A DNA stretch of 64,000 bases from Xanthostigma xanthostigma (GCA_963575645.1 OY754467.1:53849108-53913107); one strand, 5' to 3'; shown: positions 43,484 to 55,850, counted from the first letter of the stretch. Numbers and translations are program-made. Notes: generated by a model from the sequence alone, not told the origin.

Positions 43484-43888
43484 CTAGCGGTCCGTCCCGG
43501 TTTCACTCGGGTGCGATAGATATAATTCTGCAAGATGTATTTCGGCGTCTGAACTGACAGCTTTGAGCAAATTCTATACCAGATTTGCTTCTGAACTAAT
43601 AGCTGTGAGCGAATTCTAACAGATATCGCTACTTGGTACTAAAATGTTTTTTTGGTTTGCTTCTAAACTTCTAATAGCTTATTGAGTAAGTTTTATCACT
43701 TATTACTAAAACAGTATTTTTGAGAAAACACTGTAATTTTGCGCAAAATATTTAATAAAAACTATTCTATAGCGTAAGTTGCACCAAGCAAGACACATTT
43801 ACAAAATTCCATTAAAATCGGTTCAGTGGTTTCAGAGATTAGCGCGGCCAAAATTGTGACACGGGAATTTTATATAATTATACATATA
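43484..43888 (-). mobile_element. Non-autonomous Helitron, divergent 5' end
   Basis: The minus-strand 3' end is CCGGGACGGACCGCTAG|T. The other end carries the family's TATATAAAATTCCCGTGTCA, but the extreme TC start is altered, so that border is approximate. Confidence 0.6.
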
Positions 43889-43955
43889 GGTTAAAGGTGG
43901 TGGCAGCAACGGTGTTGATGGTGGGAAAACGTGTCTCCTGTCATTTTAAATTTAA

Positions 43956-44664
43956 GGGGTTACACTACCCAGGCGCGTCAAAAAAATAAGTTTTTTTTGT
44001 AAATTTTTTTCGAGTTCTAGGTGGCGGAGCAAATAAAAATTTTAGGGCTTTTTACGCGTATATTAAAGTTCTCAAAAATTTCGAAAATTTCATATAAGAA
44101 CTACGTTTTTAAACTTTAAACGCGTTTTTCTCGAAACTATGTTTTTTAAATTGGTGTACACCGTATCTCGCTCAATTTTTATCCAATTGACTTGAAATTT
44201 AAATGACAACTTCTTAGATAGAGTTTCCGTGGAACTACACACGATTTTCATGATTGAAAAATTATGACGTTTGCAGTTAACAATTTAAGCTCGAATTTTT
44301 GCTAAGAAGTGAAAAAAAATTTTCTAACTCATACAAGTTTGTGAATTTTCAAACAAAATTTAAGATCCTCGGTACTTCCATGGAAAAACGATTGTAAAAA
44401 AAGAAAAAAAAATCTTTTTTGTTCCTGATGGTACACCAGGACTGCTACAATGTAGGTACACCGTTTTTCACCTAAAAAAAAATTGTCTGTTTTTTATACT
44501 ACCTCGACGCTATTTTGATATATAAATAACAAATATTTTTGAGAACTTTAATATATGCGTAAAAAGCCCAAAATTTTTTTTTTGATCCGCCACCTAGAAC
44601 TCGTAAAAAAATTCACAAAAAAAGCTTATTTTTTTGACGCCGTGCGCCTGGGTAGTGTAACCCC
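43956..44664. mobile_element. Fold-back MITE flanked by TTAA (piggyBac-like)
   Basis: Arms GGGGTTACACTACCCAGGCG and complement pair over more than 100 bp. TTAA flanks both sides (43952-43955, 44665-44668), the piggyBac target site. Long inner segments (TAGGTGGCGGA / TCCGCCACCTA) also pair. Confidence 0.65.
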
Positions 44665-46154
44665 TTAAGAGAAAGAGAGACTTCTCACCTCTACTGACAA
44701 TTTATTTAAAAAATATTTATATAATTGCCCCAAAATTTATGACTACTGTCATATCTCTGAACTAGTGCAGAATTATTAAAATTAGTGCTATTATATCAAT
44801 TCAAATAATAAGTTTTACGGTTATTTTATATTCTTAGAAGTGTTACCTGCTCGTTAAACTCACTTAAAATTTCGAGCACATTCATTGATTTAACACTGAC
44901 GTAAAAGTTCAACAAAAACTGGGTGTTATACTCAGATAAAAAATAATTTAATATTTTAGTAACTGCCAGCGTAGAACTAATTTAACTAACACAGTTATTT
45001 AATAAATGTACAGCCCACAGGAAGTTTGTGTTATATTATGCATCCTCAAACAGAGAGACAAATATTTCCTATCAAAATATAACATATACCTGCGTAATAA
45101 TTTAAATTATACACAATAATTATGTATAGGACTAATGATGTAAAATGTCGGTCAATTAAAATTCATATATAACGATCATTTTTATCGCATTTCGTAATTT
45201 TAATTAAGCTCTAAAATATGACAAACGATTCGCACCATATTTGTGTAATTTGCGGATAGATGACTTTATCTCGGTAATGATTTTGCGACCCAATCACCAT
45301 ATTTTCTTCTTTTTTCTTACATGGAAGTAAAATTGTAAATAGACATCAAAATTCCCATTTAACAACCAGTGTTTAAAAGCACTGATAGAGTAATGCAGTA
45401 ACATCCAGAAGATATATGTACAAGCCGAATAATTAAAATCAATAAACGACAATAAAAAATTATCAATGAATCAGTCCTCATTCAACTTTCTAAAATAGTT
45501 TTGTTTCATACTGATTATTTTCATTTATGATCAGTGCAATCACTGATTCAACTATTTATTGTTTAGTTTAATGACGTCAAGAATCAATACACATCTGGAA
45601 GAGATGCATTGACAATTAAATGCTTTTATTCACATACTTTTACAAAAATGTAGTACAGTCAAACCTGAGTGAGTGAGAACTGGGTAAGCGAGATAACTCT
45701 TTAAGTGAGAGTAATTACCAGGTACCGTCTTTGTAACCCTCTAAAACTAGTACTAGATTTTAAATGTCAACTTTTAAAATTATAAGTTCGTTATTATAAC
45801 ATGTTAATTTAATTTAACAGGGGTGGCAGTAATAAAAAAAATGTCCTACAAAACTTGCTTATTTTTTAAAGATCTTTTCAACAATACCACTTTCGACCTA
45901 TCGTGCCATTGAATATTCCGGAGTTCTGAACATTCTGGAGCAAACTAATAGGGAAGGCGACCTTTCCGGGGGAAAAAAATATCACCATTCGATTCTTCAT
46001 TAGGGCTTTTATAATGCAGATTTTTGACACAACTCTCTACGACTATAACCGTTTTCGAAAAAAACGAACGGTACGGGTGGTCTGACTCACCCTGTATATC
46101 ATTAATATTATTAAGAAACAGAATGATTTAGATTTGGATATAATTTATAAATAC

Positions 46155-47978
46155 CTCACGATCACGCATATTTTCAAATCTAGCGCGAATTTCCTTGACG
46201 GAAATCTTAACATTTTCCGATGTTTCTTCTGGAATAGTTTCCATCCTTGCAGCGTTCTGCGCAATCGGTAACTTCTTGTAAATTGCCGACTTCGAATCTT
46301 GTTTACTGGTACTATTGTTTTTTATCGTATCGTCCGATTGGTCATCACTGAAATCTTCATCCATTTCTTCGTCAGGATTTTCTTGTAAATGACTCAAACT
46401 GTCTTTGCTGGATAACAAGGAAGTAGAATCATTTTTCGTAATTGAAACTTCGTCACATTTTGGATCTTCATGAATAGATTCATCTAAAACGGACAAGCTT
46501 TGTTTGGATTCCTTATTTTTTTTCGTTCCTGTGTTGACATTTTCAAAAGTCTTCTTTAACCCAGATTTCAGTTCCTTTTTTCCAGATAAAAGCTCGATAG
46601 CGTCTATCGGATAAACCAACACAGGCGATTGCTTTTCGGGCGGATCTTCCTCATCGTCATCAATATTGGACACGCTTTTTTTGTAATCATTTCGTGTTTC
46701 TTTTGTTTTGTATTTGTGATTTGTTTTCACACTTTCGTTCGAAGTGGATCCTGAATTGGTATCGGTTAAGATATTTTCGCAGGAATCATTTTTCATGAAC
46801 ACTTCGTAATTTTCATTTTGAAGACGATTTTCATCAAGACTTTTCAACGAATATTCCGAGTTAGCATAACTTCTTCCGTACACATTTTCACAGGAATTGC
46901 TTTTATAAAAGCGACCGGAAGAGTTATTGTTTTTTATTCTAATTTGAAAATGTTTACTGTTAATTCCAGAATCGATGGTTTCGTTGGATCCAAAAGTTCT
47001 CATGAGAGAATTATTACTACCAGATTTTCTATCTAATTCATCGTTAGAACATGAAGAATGCTTTCGAAGTGACATATTATCTTTGAAAGAATCATGCCAC
47101 GATGAAACTTTTTTAAAATTCCCATTGCAATTATTCAACGAATTTTCAGAACCCGACAATTTCCTTGAAATTGAACCTTTACGTTTAATTAACCTACTGT
47201 CCATTCTTTTCAGAGGCACTGATTCAATTTCAGCATTTGCTGCATTCTTCTTTGAAACTGACCCATTACGTTTATCTAATTTAATTTCCGATTTTTGCTG
47301 TTTTTTTGCATGAGAATCAATACAGTTGTCAACTTGTTTAGAAGATTGTTTCGAATTAAATTCATCAACAACATTTTCAGGTAATTTAACGGGCTTTTCA
47401 TATTTTAAAATATTAGCATTGATTTTATAATTTCTTTTAGCCAAATCGTTTTCATATTTCAAACAAGCATCAGAAATTGAATACTTTCTGCTATTTTCAA
47501 AATTCAACCGACGCTCGTTAACATTACTGTCACTCCTTTTCAGTTTCATGTTACCGTTATTTGTTTTCAAATCTTCAGGAAATTTTCGATAACTTTCCTT
47601 GCGACTTAACTTAGCCTTAATCATTTCATCGCTTCGTCTCGTATCAATTCTAACATTACGTTCAAAATTCTTCCGATCGCCATCTTTATTTTTCCGATCT
47701 TTTGAATTAGTTCTAAATACTTCCTCCACAGGAACATCACGAATAGTTCTTTTACACAAAGTTCTAGTTTCGAACGTGTATGGATCTTCTTGTTCCTTGA
47801 TACAATCAAAATCAGTTCCACTATCGGACGACTGTGATACCATTTTGGGTAATTCATCACTATAACTTGATCCAATTTCACTTTGGACCAGACTGTCCAG
47901 AGATGCTGTTCGTATCAAATCGCCACAATTTTCGTAGCGACTGTACGCCGTCCAATCTCCTTGTCTTACGATTTCCAT
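46155..47978 (-). CDS. Myo10A: Unconventional myosin XV, 608-codon Ser/Lys/Asn-rich exon
   Basis: The open frame ends at a clear donor CGTGAG|GTATTT in phase 0 and joins the linker exon at 42350 in frame. It starts at an ATG in good context (caaaATGG, 47978-47976). No AG acceptor exists between the nearest upstream stop and this ATG, and none of the first internal AGs fits the phase 0 left by the FERM1 exon at 61613. It may therefore be a first exon, or be joined by an unseen exon. The protein is polar and disordered, with many basophilic-kinase-like sites (LIRTASLDS, SRKYSISDA, KRKGSISRK, KRNGSVSKK, LRKHSSCS), acidic patches (DDDEEDPPEKQSP) and a conserved-looking end (KISVKEIRARFENMRDRE). 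No SH3, IQ or motor motif is present. Confidence 0.75.
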
Positions 47979-48394
47979 TTTTGTATTTTATTACATTCAA
48001 ATTATATCCGTAGACAAGCTAATATAGACTGACTGATTTTATTAGCATTTAAAGTGTTTTAATTTAAGTGTACTGTTATTAACTATGCTATTTACATTTG
48101 ACCAGAATTTTTATTAAAAAATCAGCTTCAATTCAATTAAACTAATCAACAAAGTTTCATTAAGCGTGTAAAGTTAATAACAGTCAATTATATTTGGTTC
48201 AATCAATTATTTAACATTTGTCAAAATCGTATAACTTTTTTTAAAACATGCACCAACGGTTTTTGCAAAATAAATACAATTTCGGTTTATCCGTAAGCAC
48301 GAAAAAATTAAATTTTGCCTAGTTATAGTAACACAAACGTTCAAAATTTGTTTATTTGTTTATTTGCTTTTAAGATCTTTTCTGGTTTGATTGA

Positions 48395-48619
48395 TTGTTC
48401 AGAATAATATTGTATAGATTTAATTTATATATTCCTCCTAGAAGTCTCAGGTCGAATAATTATTATTTTCTGAATCCAACATTGCGTGATGGTCAAAAAA
48501 AGAGTGTAGTGCATAGATTATCTGAACTGTGCAATGTGAATGCTATCTGGTTGGATTTATATTGTTCATCCATTTTTAAAGTTAAAAGCAAATCAAAGAA
48601 TTTACTAAAATATGAATAA
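48395..48619 (+). pseudogene. Relic of a LINE ORF2 C-terminus
   Basis: The frame reads LYIPPRSLRSNNYYFLNPTL, then RDGQKKSVVHRLSELCN, resembling the extreme C-terminus of jockey/CR1-type LINE proteins (a conserved hydrophobic patch, then S-V-x-R-L/M-x-x-L-x-N). It is followed by AT-rich sequence with AATAAA. Isolated and truncated. Confidence 0.45.
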
Positions 48620-48909
48620 ACTTTTGTATTATTTTTTTAGTATTTTTGTAATACTCCTTATTTAATTACTTATATTTTAATTTTTTTATTATATTTTTTT
48701 AAGCTACACAAATATTTCAAATTTATATTTTTGTATGGGGCTTGCCCTGTTTAAACAACAATAAACAATAAACTACATAGTCGTTATTTTATTACACCGC
48801 ACAGTTAAAAAAAAATCCATTCATTTTGAGAAAAAGTCGTTAAGAACTGTCAAAAAGGAGAGCACAATATGACGTTGAACTGGCACTTCACAAAAACTGT
48901 GTCTTATTA

Positions 48910-49060
48910 TTGTTTGTCTGGTCAGGATGGGTGTCTAATATTAGTTTCCGTCCAGCTGGGACGACAATCGCGATACTGACCATCAACTTGGCCGTGTGGG
49001 GCTGCATCACCATACCTCGCAACAGTCTGCCGGTTGCGATGACCTACCTATGAACGTGCA
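48910..49060 (+). pseudogene. GC-rich coding-like fragment, identity uncertain
   Basis: A short frame on plus reads WVSNISFRPAGTTIAILTIN, then LAVWGCITIPRNSLPVAMTY, ending in TGA. Hydrophobic residues with an R-P-x-G...N-L-A-V-W pattern resemble the last membrane helix of otopetrins, but the match is weak and the frame breaks. No splice sites support an exon. Confidence 0.2.
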
Positions 49061-50150
49061 CATACTGGAGCGTCCGCGAGTGACAGGTCCGTACTTAAAT
49101 AAATAAACTCTAAAGGGCCGCTGCACGCGAGGCTAGAAACGCTGCTAGGAGTTCTGCTGGGTACGAAGCCGGAAATGACGTCACTGCGGGCTAGCCTGCT
49201 AGCTCACAAGATAGGTTTTAAAATTAGAACAGGGGTTATTTTCCTTGCTAGGCCCGCTGCTAGATATGAGCAAGAACCAATCGGGAAGCAGTATCTTGTC
49301 ACGGGGGCGATTTGAACAAACGCCCACAAACCAACGTGGCGTCATTCTGCAGCTCAGAGTCTGACAACAGACACGTTTTGGTCTGTGTTTATATTTGAAT
49401 TGTCACTGCGCGCGCACCAGATCTATCCATAAATCAAGCTTGAAAAGTAGTCTCGTGTGAAGTGAGCATATAACAGCAATCAAGAAAACCAGCGCTAGAA
49501 AACTATTTAAAAACAAACGCATTTTATAGTACAGAGGAGTACATGTGTTTGAATAATTGAAAAGTTTACTCTCTTAAATATTCTGTTCTTTCAAAATTCT
49601 AAAATTTCGAATCTTTAATTATTTATTTATTTTGTTTAAATTATTGTTAAAATAATAATATGTAACATTTGACAAACCTTGTTATCGCATGTCATAGAGT
49701 AATAAAAATTATTATTATTATTATTATTATTATTATAGTAGGCAAATCTTTTCCTAATATCCTAGGGTTCCTCCACTCACACACCGCTAATAACTGAAAA
49801 TTATATTATTATTTTTTAAATAACGAGTTACGAGAAGATGTGGGACTTAAGTCTTAAATGGGAAGTAGTAATGATAGTTTTATAATTTTTTGTGATTGTA
49901 AAAACGAAGTAAGTACGGTCCTGATATATAGTTTAAAGTGTGCCTGTGCTCATTGACCAGACCCGTTCCGGCGGCTGCGCCGCCACTGACCAACCATTTA
50001 CTATATCATTCACATGACGTTGTACCCAGAAAGTACTGTGGATATAAAATTATGTACGATCTAGTATATGAACAAGACATGTGGTAAAAGCGCATATGTT
50101 ATTTCCAGTGTTCCACCGAACTTGACAATACCGGAATAATCTGTATACCT

Positions 50151-50651
50151 ACTAGTGTGACCTGTGCGAATTATTCGCACTAAATAAGTATAATAATTAT
50201 CACTTTACAAAATTATTTTTTAAATATGATTGCAGGTATTCAATTCGTTTCTAATTTTGCACACTGCTTATAACGTTCTTCTTTTTGTTGTATTACAATA
50301 TGAAGCTCAGATGACAGATCGAAGAAATATTTTACTAAAATTGTCATATAGAGGCGCAAGTAGCAAAAGCGTTGAGCTAAGCCGTCAGATGGCATCATGC
50401 ACCATTGCTGTGACGTTGTTCAGCGTTGCTCGCTGTTTCAAAATCAAAGCCGTCAGATGGCAGACGTTGTTCAGCGTTGCTGTATTTTAATTAATTTACA
50501 AAAACAAAAGCAATAATAAATTTTTTAGTTGTCGATGTCAGTAGAGCAAGCGATTATCTGTAAAATGATATATAATTTATGTGGAGAAATTGTGAGGTTT
50601 TTTCTAAAAAGGGAGGCAAACATTCTTAACCTTAGCGTATTAATATATGAT
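50151..50651. mobile_element. Element with AATTCGCACAGGTCACACTA end, copy B (inverted)
   Basis: Reverse complement of 42461-43060 with about 100 bp deleted in the AACGTTGTTCAGCGTTGC region. The pair flanks the 608-codon myosin exon. Confidence 0.65.
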
Positions 50652-51837
50652 ACAAAAGAAAACCGTAACTTACTGAGACTGATCTATCAACGCACAGCTC
50701 AAACCACTGGACGGATTGTGCTGAAATTAGGCACACAGATTGTTATGATGACGTAGGCAACCGCTAAGAGCGGATTTTTTAAAATTTCAACCCCTAAAAG
50801 GATGTAACTGCAGTTCTTCGGCGGGAGAAAATTTCGCTATCGAATCTGTGAATATAAAATCATCTTTCGTGGAGAGTGAAGTCGTAGATTAAGGGGTGCC
50901 ATAAATCGTAATGTTGGGTGTGTTCGTTATTTCGTAGTTCATACTTAAATAGAATATTGAATTAAAATTTTTTTTTTAAATATTATTTTCTTTTGTTCTT
51001 ACACTGGAATTGTTCCGATCGTATTGGCATGGCTGATTATGTCAGAGGATGTAGAGGCCAATAAACCATATAATAAAAAAAAGTTCTTTCACAACCGCTT
51101 CGGTGAAATACAGTATAATCACTTGCGAAAATCCCGCTTTAATTAACATCAATTTGCCACGATTATTATTAATAATACTGTTATTGTTACATATTTGTAG
51201 CTAACTGCACACGATGTCGACCCAAGATAGAGAAAATTGTTACAATTTAAATTTTTATTAATTAGGCTAAATTATTTTTTATTAACACATTAAAATTTAA
51301 TTAGTCTACTTTGCTATATTTGTTTTATTTTATAAAACACTGTAACTCATTTTGTAATTTGAAAAATGTTGATTTCTTTTTTAAAGACATGTTCAACGAT
51401 ATGGACCCCTGATCGAGTACCTACGTGAAAAAAATGTTTCGTCTCAACTTTCCGTTTTTTTTTATAATTCGTAAACTTATCGTTGAAAATGTTCTAGATT
51501 TTTAAATCTCACTACGATTGGAAAGTTAGAAAGGGGAGACTTTGGGGGCGTAAAAATTGTTCTAAATTAAAAGAAATATTTTAAGAATGCTAAGTTTCTT
51601 TTTTAAAAATCTATTCAACGATAACCACCTGAATGGGGTACGCGAAAAAAAATTGTCATCGCTCCCTTCTATGTATTGAAATTGAGAGAAATCTAGAGTA
51701 GCAAAATTTCATTGGAAATCATAAAAAATTAAAGAATTACAAGACTGTGACACTGTGCAATTATAAGGGGTTCCTAATTTTTTGAACGAAATCTGCCATT
51801 TCAAAAAGATAATAAACACTTCATGAAGTGACGACAA

Positions 51838-52342
51838 TAGGTCATATGCATGATTTTTTTAAATATTTTTAATAGATTATTTAGTCAACCATAATACGGA
51901 AAAAATTGATAATCATTTAAAAATGTAATATTATCATAAGAAAAAAAAAATTAAATTCCACATTCAAAAATAGACAGTTTAAACAATCGGCCATGTTCGC
52001 GGGCTTATGTGACGTCATGATATACGATGCATGCCAACCTTGATGTCAAATTGTCAATGTTCTAAATGAAGTTTATTTGTTGTTTTCTCTAAATACTGAC
52101 ATAATCTTATACTGTGAGACGACATCGTCGTCATGGAAACTGTTGTTGATATATACTCTGACGTCACGATGCGTTTTGAGAATTCGAAAATAGCGCTTAT
52201 TTTCTACATTTCTTTTTTATTACCTATTTGTATTTTTTTCAGTGATTAGATTAATAAAATAACCATTACGTTATGATCAAGAACTAAAATATATTTCGAA
52301 ATAAAAATTTTAACCAATTTGGAGTTTTATGCATATGACCTA
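51838..52342. mobile_element. TAGGTCATATGCATG TIR element, copy 2
   Basis: Ends TAGGTCATATGCATGATTTT and TTATGCATATGACCTA. Same order of internal blocks as 11622-12101. Confidence 0.7.
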
Positions 52343-52585
52343 TTTAAGTAATATAGATAATTGTTGAGACCACTTAGGCAGACAAGGGTTCATTACAACA
52401 ATATAGCTACGTCCCAAACAGTTCTGGGACCTCTTGAGAAGCTTTTCAGTTTATTCATTACTGGACCTGATAAATATCTTGGTTCTTGGCATTAGCTTTT
52501 CATGAAACACCACAATGCAAATTTCTTTAAACAGATTTAACATGATTTTTCACTTCGAACAAGCACCGTCAATTTAGAAAAAAAA

Positions 52586-52849
52586 AGGTTTGCAATCCGG
52601 GAGTGCCGGGAGAAGTGAAAACTTGAATATTAACGTCTGACGAATTTTCGATCAAAATGGTTTGTATCATAGATTGCATTTTTATGTAGGTACGATATTT
52701 CAACGCTAGATGTCTAACGTTGTATAAATTAGAGAGTTTTCTCGCTCACCCAGTTCTTACTTTACCTGACGCCTGACGCGAGTTTAACATTTTTTACCCA
52801 TTACAAAAAAAGTGTACAACGCCGCTAAAGAAGTTTTCACTTCAAAAAT
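52586..52849. repeat. GCACTCCGGGAGTGCCG repeat, copy 3
   Basis: Begins TTTGCAATCCGGGAGTGCCG (one hairpin base changed) and ends TTTTCACTTCAAAAATG. Otherwise like 19999-20225. Confidence 0.65.
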
Positions 52850-53355
52850 GACATTAGTTTCCGTCAGTTTATAAATTGCGTAGGATCTTCAGGAAATGAC
52901 GGATTTAAAATAAAAGACGACTGTATAACAGATGAACAACCAATAAATTGTCAATAGTTAATAAACAATGTCAATCGTAAGAACTGTTTTTTGCTGTTTT
53001 GTTCCGTTTTCTACCGTTTATTAGCGTATGAAATATGCAAGATAACTTCTTGCATATCTCATACGCTAATAAATAATGGTGTTTAATGAATGTAAGTGTG
53101 CAGACGCGTCTACAAAAAAAAAAAATACTAAAACGAGACTAGGTTAGTGGTTACCTACGCCAATATCCACTCTTAAGCATATTCTATACAAAGGATATTT
53201 CAGAACGCATTGAATTTTATCAAGTAAAGTTAAGATTGCCGTCCGTCATCTTTTCCCGGGACACCTCCTCATTTTTAAAGGCGTCCGGAAAATTTTACTT
53301 ATGTGGCATGTTTGGGATTTAAGGAAATTTCTGTGTGTTTTTCTATAGTCTATTC

Positions 53356-54044
53356 CAGGGGTCGGCAAACTCAGGTTCTTTTGATGTAAAGTTGCGGCTC
53401 TCCAGTTCCATACGCAACAAATAATTATTTCATTATATAAACCCTTAAAAATCGTTCAATCGATCTATGATTGGAGCACCATGTCTATCTCTCAGTCATT
53501 TCCACTCGCGTCTCACAATTGGCGATCCTGGCAGGATCCTGGCAGGATCGCCAATTGTAACACCACCAAGACTTTAATTGTGTTGACGGGTACAAAAAAA
53601 AAAAAAAAAATGAATATAAAATTCAACAAAAACGTAATATAATATTTATTAACGTATTAACGAAAGAGTAGCACATAAAAAACTTTCAATGTAAATGTAA
53701 AATCAAACATAAAATACTGTGGACTTCTATTCTTTTTCGGAGCAGGAGTGATGTTTATCAAATGAATGCTATCACCCTACTGCCTTAGCCGGTCCTCTTA
53801 CTTACTTATGCATCCGTTTCTTTTTTATATTACTAAGCATTACTTTGCTTTATAAATTATTAATATTGCCGATTGTATACTTTCCTGATAAAGATTTTAT
53901 TTAACCCTGTTCGGGTCGTTACAACCGCCCCCGTCGCGACGTGTCGTCCCCGGATATATACAAGCAAACACTATAATACTGAAACGAATATTAGTGGCTC
54001 TTTAAAAACTGGGAAATTTTGTAAATTGTAACTTTTGACCCCTG
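53356..54044. mobile_element. hAT element with perfect 8-bp target duplication
   Basis: Terminal repeats CAGGGGTCGGCAAACT and (reversed) CAGGGGTCAAAAGT are typical hAT ends. GTCTATTC is duplicated exactly at 53348-53355 and 54045-54052. The 689-bp interior lacks a transposase. Near 53520-53555 there is a small palindrome built on GGATCCTGGCAGGATC. Confidence 0.85.
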
Positions 54045-54670
54045 GTCTATTCGCATTTTTGTAGGCGTCTAGATTCCAATTTGATGGAACGAATTAATAT
54101 AAAAAACCTAAATTTAGTTGACTAAAAAAAAGTCAAAAAAGACACCTGTGGGCAAAATATCTAAATTAAAAAAAAACTGTTTAGATGATTTTTTGTGTGT
54201 CAGTTGTCATACTAGCAATTAAAAATAAAAAAGTTAACGGATATTTTGTTTAAAACGTTCATTGTCGTTTAAGTGGTATGTTTAGAACTTGTTTTGTTTT
54301 AACAATAGTGTTTTTAAGTACCTACTGTGTACCAACATTATAGCAACTTGTTATTCAATATTTACATTATCATCACGCAGAAAAAGTAAACGAAACTTAG
54401 AAATCGAAGACATTCTGGGTCAAGTTTACAAAGTCAATTTCTTCGTAAAAGTGTAAAATATATTTCTAAAATATGATCAACAAGTTTCATTTGCGAAATT
54501 AATTGTCCATCGTAATTATTGTAAAAATATTATAGTGAGTCACTTTTACCTTTAAGCGTTATTCGATTTAAATAAAAAATGAAGTATGCATAAAAACATT
54601 AAATAAAAATTTTGGGTCAAGTTTCAAAAGTTCAGAAAATGCAAGAGACAAAATATTGTAAACATATGCA

Positions 54671-54947
54671 GTGGCGTAGCCAAAAGGAAACAAAAACTTT
54701 TGTACGTCACTCCGCTATACCGCGTTAATATTGGAAACAAAATTTTACCCCGCGAATTCTTCATCTCAAATCAATTCCCCTCATCTAAAATAGTTACAGC
54801 TCTTCCGACGCTATTTTTAAGGCTAGAGGGTTCGGGTAAGCGCCAAATGACAAAGTAATCTCTATAAAAATAAACTTTGGAAGTTCGTGTACACAATATA
54901 ATGATATTTAAAAAAAACGCATACCCCCAATTTTAACTACGCCACTG
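54671..54947. mobile_element. MITE with CAGTGGCGTAG ends
   Basis: CAGTGGCGTAGCCAAAAGG at the left and TTAACTACGCCACTG at the right are inverted. The same TGGCGTA end word recurs in other relics (22866, 60205). Confidence 0.45.
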
Positions 54948-55398
54948 AACAGATCTGAACCACTTTTATATTATACAAGAGAGGTCAAATAACATTTTGA
55001 CAAATCGTTAATATTTCCGAGTATATGGATTCTGGGTCAATTTATGAATCAACTTTTTAATTTTGCACAGAAGTGGAGATAAAAAATGTCAGAAGTATTT
55101 TTGATACTAAATGAATGATACAAAAATTGCATTTGTAATGCATATGTTTATTTTGGAGACAAGAAAGGTGGGTCCACAAAAACAACATGTCTGTAAGCAA
55201 TGTGACCTGACTCCATAGACGTAGCAACGATTTTCGTAAAACTATCTCGTAACACATTTTTTCGCAGGTTTACTGCAAATAATAATTAACTCCATTGGTG
55301 GAAAAATTATTCGTATATTTTTTTTTAAATAAAAAGAAATTTAATCGTATGATTTGCAACTCTTAAAAAAATAAAATAAAAACAACAAATTGCTACGC

Positions 55399-55468
55399 GC
55401 ATCTGACGGTAATCGAACTCAGACCGGCCGCGTGGCAGGCCGGGACTCTACCACTAAGCTACGGATGC
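55399..55468 (-). repeat. tRNA-Gly(GCC)-like sequence, degenerate
   Basis: On the minus strand, 70 nt: GCATCCGTAGCTTAGTGGTA, GAGTCCCGGCCTGCCACGCG, then GTTCGATT and a GATGC end. The acceptor stem pairs 6 of 7 and the anticodon would be GCC. The anticodon stem and T stem are mismatched, so I read it as a SINE head or pseudogene rather than a working tRNA. Confidence 0.5.
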
Positions 55469-55479
55469 TTGCTGAGAAC

Positions 55480-55850
55480 TACTGTTTATACAGGGTTACT
55501 AAGTACAATTCCGTGACAAATTCAGTTATACTTATTCCGATACTTAGAATGTGTACTCTGGTTAACCAAATTGCGGAAACAAATCCAAACTTTGATTTAT
55601 TTTTTACTAAATTCCGCCAATTTGTGCAAATGGCTTGCGATTGTCTAAATATTTAAAATTATCTGTATCACTGATATTTTTCTCTTTTAGTATTTATGTT
55701 TTTTTTTTTCATGGTATATATATGTATTTGTTTTGATTGTACTATTTTAATTGTGATACACGTGTACTTAATGAGTTGCTCTCATAAATGGACTTTTTAG
55801 TCTGTGAGAGAAAGGCATTTAAATAAATAAATAAATAAATAAATAAGTTT
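55480..55850 (+). mobile_element. 3' end of a LINE (C-terminal relic, TAAA-repeat tail)
   Basis: The plus frame ends SVILIPILRMCTLVNQIAET, then NPNFDLFFTKFRQFV, in the style of jockey/CR1 LINE C-termini. A 3' untranslated part and a (TAAA)n tail near 55825-55848 follow, which is the usual LINE terminus. Confidence 0.5.

Larger units (their letters stand above)
42351..46154. other. Myosin XV intron, 3.8 kb
   Basis: It holds one arm of the inverted transposon pair (42461-43060), a Helitron (43484-43888), a piggyBac-like fold-back (43956-44664) and a pogo-like end near 45655 (ACAGTCAAACCTGAGTGAGT). The rest is AT-rich. The 156-codon plus-strand frame at 43087-43557 runs into the Helitron and has no coding character. 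Confidence 0.6.

Noticed and set aside
43087..43557. 156-codon plus-strand frame
   Set aside because: It starts in AT-rich intron, ends within a Helitron (43484-43888), has no splice or family signals, and its composition is not coding-like.
55399..55468. Functional tRNA-Gly(GCC)
   Set aside because: The acceptor stem and anticodon fit, but anticodon-stem and T-stem mismatches suggest a SINE or pseudogene. A covariance-model search would decide.
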